IMG/VR virus record: IMGVR_UViG_3300030104_005545
Location: 1 to 24,210 of that record
DNA length: 24,210 nucleotides
Reading direction: 5' to 3' (one strand)
DNA from: a virus
The notes below the pieces were generated by a model that searched no databases, was not told the DNA's origin, and was given only the letters and a program-made list of their open reading frames with translations. Both the position numbers and the translations under genes were made by a program. Below, piece by piece: positions 21,094 through 24,210 of this stretch (position 1 is the first letter of the stretch; each line of letters begins with the position of its first letter).

Positions 21094-24045
21094 ATGGTTT
21101 TAAAAATAGAAGATAGAGTCAGAGAGACCACAACCACAACGGGAACCGGAACATATAGTTTAGGCGGAGCAGTCAATGGTTTTCAATCTTTTGTTACAGC
21201 AATTGGTGATGGTAACACTACTTACTATGCAGTTGTTAATCGTAATGCTGATGAATGGGAACTTGGTATTGGTACAGTAGCTGACGCAACACCTGATACC
21301 TTAGCTCGTACTACAGTTATCTCAAGTTCTAACAGTGATAGTGCTGTTAGTTTTAGTGCGGGAACAAAAGATGTTTTTGTAACTTTACCTTCTAGTAAAT
21401 CAACTTTTATAAATGGTAGTAATAGTCTTGTCATTGGTAATGGAGCAGCTGGTGTTGACTACAGTCTTACGTTTGACGGCGAAAGTAATGACGGAGTTAT
21501 AACTTGGAAAGAAGACGAAGACTACTTCTTGTTCTCTGACGATATATTAATGAACAGCACCGAAAAAATTCAATTTGGTGACACTGCATCTTTTATACAA
21601 CAATCATCTGATGGTACTTTACGTATAGATGGTGAAGCAATTATTGATTTAAACGCAAGTACAAGAGTTGATGTATCTGGAGATATAAAAGTTGGTGGTG
21701 AAGTACAAACAGCCAATATTGGATTTACAGATGGTGATAATGCCCTCGTTATTGTAGATGGTGGTGGAGTTACTCTTAGCACAAGTTTAACCTTAGCAAG
21801 TGGTTCAACCGTTACATCTATAAAAGATGAGGATGATATGGCAAGTGACTCAGCAACAGCACTAGCTACTCAACAATCAATTAAAGCTTTTGTTGCAGCA
21901 TCAATAACAGCTGAAGATTTAGATATAACAACTGACAGTGGTACGATTGCAATTGACCTTGACAGTGAAACGTTAACCGTTGCCGGTGGTACAGGATTAG
22001 CCTCAAGTGCTTCTTCTAATACAGTTACACTAGCAGTCGATGCAGCACAAACAGGAATTACTTCTGTCGTTAATACAAGTTTAGAAATAGGTAGAGACGC
22101 AGACAACAGAATTAAATTTGGAACAGACAATCAAATTATCTTTGAAGTGTCTGGTGGCGACAATGTCATATTTAAAGCAAGTGGTGAAATCGAAGCGTCT
22201 AGCTTAGATATATCGGGAGATGTGGATGTTGATGGCACGTTAGAAACAGATGCACTTTCAATTAATGGAACTGCGGTAACATCAACAGCAGCTGAACTTA
22301 ACATTTTAGATGGTGTAACATCAACAGCAGCTGAATTAAATATACTAGACGGCGTCACTTCTACAGCAGCTGAATTAAATATTTTAGATGGTGTAACTGC
22401 AACAGCAACAGAACTTAATTATAGTGATACAGGAGCATCTGTAGGTACGGTAGTTGCAAGCAAAGTTGTAACAGCAGATGCTAATAAAGATGTAGCATCT
22501 TTTAGAAATATTACATTAACAGGTGAACTTGATGCAGGTTCTCTTGATGTAAGTGGTGATGCAGATATTGATGGTACATTAGAGGCTGATGCAATAACGG
22601 TTAATGGCACTGCTTTATCTAGTGTAATAGCCGGGACAACAGTTACACTAGCATCTACAGTAACAGTTACAGACAGCACAGCTAATACGAACTTTCCTGT
22701 TGTGTTTCATAATGAATCAAATGGTTTATTAGATGACACCGGTGCACTAAGATATAATCCAAGTACAGGAGAATTACTCGTACCTAAACTAACTGTAGCA
22801 GGTACAACTACGACTGTAGATACAGTTACAATGCAGGCTGAAAATGCAATAATATTTGAAGGAGCTACTGCTGATGCAAATGAAACTACGCTTACAATTA
22901 TAGATCCCACTGGAGATAGAACAATTAATCTACCAAACGTTTCAGGTACATTACCTGTATTAGCAGCTGCAAGCACAACACAGATTACATCTACACCTGA
23001 AGAATTAAACACACTAGATGGTATTACCGCAGTGGTTGGTGAACTTAATGCTCTAGATTTAGGTAGCACAGCAGTTGGAACAGCGATTGCTTCCAAGGCA
23101 GTTATTTTGGATTCTAATAAAGATTATACCGGTATTAGAAACTTAACTATTACTGGTGAATTAGATGGAGCAACACTAGATATATCTGGTGATGCAGACA
23201 TTGATGGAACATTAGAAGCTGATGCTATTACAATTGGTGGCACAGCTATAAATACAGTCATAGCTGGTGTTACTGTAACAAATGCTACCAATGCAGCGCA
23301 CGTATCTGTAGCTGATAATGAAAGCACAAATGAAAATAATTTAATACCGTTTATTGAGGATGAGTCTGCTACCGGTAATGTTGGTTTAGAATCGGACGGA
23401 GACTTTACATACAACCCAAGCACGGGCAGACTTACAGCGACGCAACTAGCCGGTACACTACAAACAGCAGCTCAAGCAAATGTCACATCTTTAGGTACAC
23501 TGACCACGTTGACCGTAGACAATGTCATAATAAATGGATCAACTATAGGACACACTGGCGATACAGACTTAATGACAGTTGCAAGTGGAGTCTTGACTGT
23601 AGCTGGAGAAGTGTCCATGACAACTTTAGATATAGGTGGCACTAACGTTACATCTACGGCGGCTGAGTTAAATATTTTAGATGGCGTTACGTCCACTGCC
23701 GCAGAATTAAACATATTGGATGGCGTGACTTCTACTGCAGCAGAACTAAATGTACTCGATGGTATCACCGCAGTAGTAGGTGAGCTTAACGCATTAGATC
23801 TAGGCAGCACAGCAGTTGGTACAGCTATTGCTTCTAAAGCAGTTATTTTAGACTCAAACAAAGATTATACAGGTATTAGAAATTTAACTATTACAGGTGA
23901 ACTAGACGGAGCTACATTAGACATATCCGGTGACGCAGATATAGATGGCACATTGGAGGCAGATGCCATCACAATAGGCGGCACATCAACAGATACACTA
24001 TATGCATCTCCGGGGTTCGCAGTTGCGATGGCAATCGCTCTGTGA
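21094..24045 (+). CDS. large repetitive tail-fibre-like protein
   Basis: 983 residues, beta-rich, dominated by Thr, Ser, Ala, Asp and Gly. N-terminal part (1-115) with DRVRETTTTTGTGTYSLGGA probably attaches to the tail. The remainder consists of repeated units: TSTAAELNILDGV copies (13 residues) at about 396-434 and 853-890, and a 75-residue unit that occurs twice (23020-23244 and 23761-23985). Such AELNxLDG repeats are known from tail fibres and related proteins of marine phages. The last residues (SPGFAVAMAIAL) are not repetitive. Likely a trimeric fibre for host binding; receptor not predictable. Confidence 0.82.
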   Translation: MVLKIEDRVRETTTTTGTGTYSLGGAVNGFQSFVTAIGDGNTTYYAVVNRNADEWELGIGTVADATPDTLARTTVISSSNSDSAVSFSAGTKDVFVTLPSSKSTFINGSNSLVIGNGAAGVDYSLTFDGESNDGVITWKEDEDYFLFSDDILMNSTEKIQFGDTASFIQQSSDGTLRIDGEAIIDLNASTRVDVSGDIKVGGEVQTANIGFTDGDNALVIVDGGGVTLSTSLTLASGSTVTSIKDEDDMASDSATALATQQSIKAFVAASITAEDLDITTDSGTIAIDLDSETLTVAGGTGLASSASSNTVTLAVDAAQTGITSVVNTSLEIGRDADNRIKFGTDNQIIFEVSGGDNVIFKASGEIEASSLDISGDVDVDGTLETDALSINGTAVTSTAAELNILDGVTSTAAELNILDGVTSTAAELNILDGVTATATELNYSDTGASVGTVVASKVVTADANKDVASFRNITLTGELDAGSLDVSGDADIDGTLEADAITVNGTALSSVIAGTTVTLASTVTVTDSTANTNFPVVFHNESNGLLDDTGALRYNPSTGELLVPKLTVAGTTTTVDTVTMQAENAIIFEGATADANETTLTIIDPTGDRTINLPNVSGTLPVLAAASTTQITSTPEELNTLDGITAVVGELNALDLGSTAVGTAIASKAVILDSNKDYTGIRNLTITGELDGATLDISGDADIDGTLEADAITIGGTAINTVIAGVTVTNATNAAHVSVADNESTNENNLIPFIEDESATGNVGLESDGDFTYNPSTGRLTATQLAGTLQTAAQANVTSLGTLTTLTVDNVIINGSTIGHTGDTDLMTVASGVLTVAGEVSMTTLDIGGTNVTSTAAELNILDGVTSTAAELNILDGVTSTAAELNVLDGITAVVGELNALDLGSTAVGTAIASKAVILDSNKDYTGIRNLTITGELDGATLDISGDADIDGTLEADAITIGGTSTDTLYASPGFAVAMAIAL
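22279..22395 (+). repeat. three tandem 39-bp units coding TSTAAELNILDGV
   Basis: Units begin at 22279, 22318 and 22357. A second set begins at 23650, 23689 and 23728, the last one varied (NVLDGI). The peptide is the same, but codons differ between units, so DNA identity is kept lower than protein identity. Confidence 0.9.
23020..23244 (+). repeat. 75-residue fibre unit, first copy
   Basis: This 225-base stretch and 23761-23985 encode the same 75 residues (GITAVVGELNALD to TIGGT). In the first 60 bases I count ten differences, all synonymous. Confidence 0.9.
23761..23985 (+). repeat. 75-residue fibre unit, second copy
   Basis: Protein-identical partner of 23020-23244 with synonymous codon differences, close to the C-terminus of the fibre-like protein. 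Confidence 0.9.
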
Positions 24046-24067
24046 TATAAAGAAATAGGAGAAAAAT

Positions 24068-24210
24068 ATGGCACAAGATTTTGAATCAAATGGTAAAAGA
24101 ATAACAAATTCAGCTACCACTATCTTTACAGCAGACAGCGATGATGCGGTTGTAGGTCTTCGTTTTGCTAATATTCTAACCACAACAGACACACTAGATG
24201 TATTTATTAC
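24068..24210 (+). CDS. probable virion protein, truncated by the window end
   Basis: The first 47 complete codons read MAQDFESNGKRITNSATTIF then a beta-rich stretch to LDVFIT, with no stop before the window edge. AGGAGAAAAAT lies before the ATG. From memory, small marine-phage virion proteins near tail genes begin similarly. It probably extends beyond the window. Confidence 0.65.
   Translation, partial: MAQDFESNGKRITNSATTIFTADSDDAVVGLRFANILTTTDTLDVFI

Noticed and set aside
22131-24107. Several antisense frames across the fibre-like gene
   Set aside because: They are a by-product of repetitive coding with few stops on the opposite strand.
1-24210. tRNA genes or integrase/attachment site
   Set aside because: No cloverleaf with conserved arms and no integrase-like frame was seen by eye. 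A tRNA search program was not run.

Overview
This window is a contiguous piece of a tailed double-stranded DNA phage genome (Caudoviricetes), very probably from an uncultured marine phage. The base composition is AT-rich. Every credible gene is on the + strand and is tightly packed, with many ATGA, TAATG or TGATG stop/start overlaps. The virion proteins resemble, from memory, those of marine podovirus- and siphovirus-like metagenomic phages: a P22-like portal, a Mu gpT-like capsid, SU10-type adaptors and tail proteins with AELNxLDG repeats. No tRNA, integrase, CRISPR array or insertion sequence was seen. No host can be named from the sequence alone.

Region 1 (1-1981) is an early or regulatory block. 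It opens with a 16-bp match to the bacterial chromosomal centromere site parS (46-61). Four small genes of unknown function follow, and each has its own near-consensus sigma70-type promoter with an extended -10 and a GGAGAAAGCAAA-like leader. Two of the promoters are identical over 44 bp and carry a perfect palindrome over the -10. Between the genes lie GC-rich hairpins, GCTCGC repeats, a tandem duplication that rewrites one gene's C-terminus, and a 300-bp non-coding tract full of palindromes just before the terminase gene.

Region 2 (1982-6452) holds the large terminase and two conserved unknowns. After them come six very basic small proteins in tandem, one with an EF-hand-like loop, then an unlisted cysteine-rich mini-protein and a small acidic protein next to the portal.

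Region 3 (6454-14894) is head morphogenesis: portal, a Pro/Gly-rich protein, a GroES-like co-chaperonin, scaffold, a conserved head-associated protein, a probable decoration protein, the major capsid protein and two further probable virion proteins. TTCG-tetraloop hairpins follow the capsid gene and the next gene, and a candidate promoter lies between them.

Region 4 (14908-24210) starts with one adaptor-like protein, then a lysis cassette (a tiny membrane peptide, a T7-lysozyme-type amidase, a 3-TM-type holin and several small membrane or Cys-pair proteins). It continues with exported Ser/Thr/Asn-rich and Asp/Glu-rich proteins, a second adaptor-like protein, a 983-residue repetitive tail-fibre-like protein and the start of another probable virion protein cut by the window edge.

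Together these genes cover DNA packaging, head assembly, head-tail joining, lysis and probably host recognition. Replication genes, a recognisable small terminase and a lysogeny module are not in the window.
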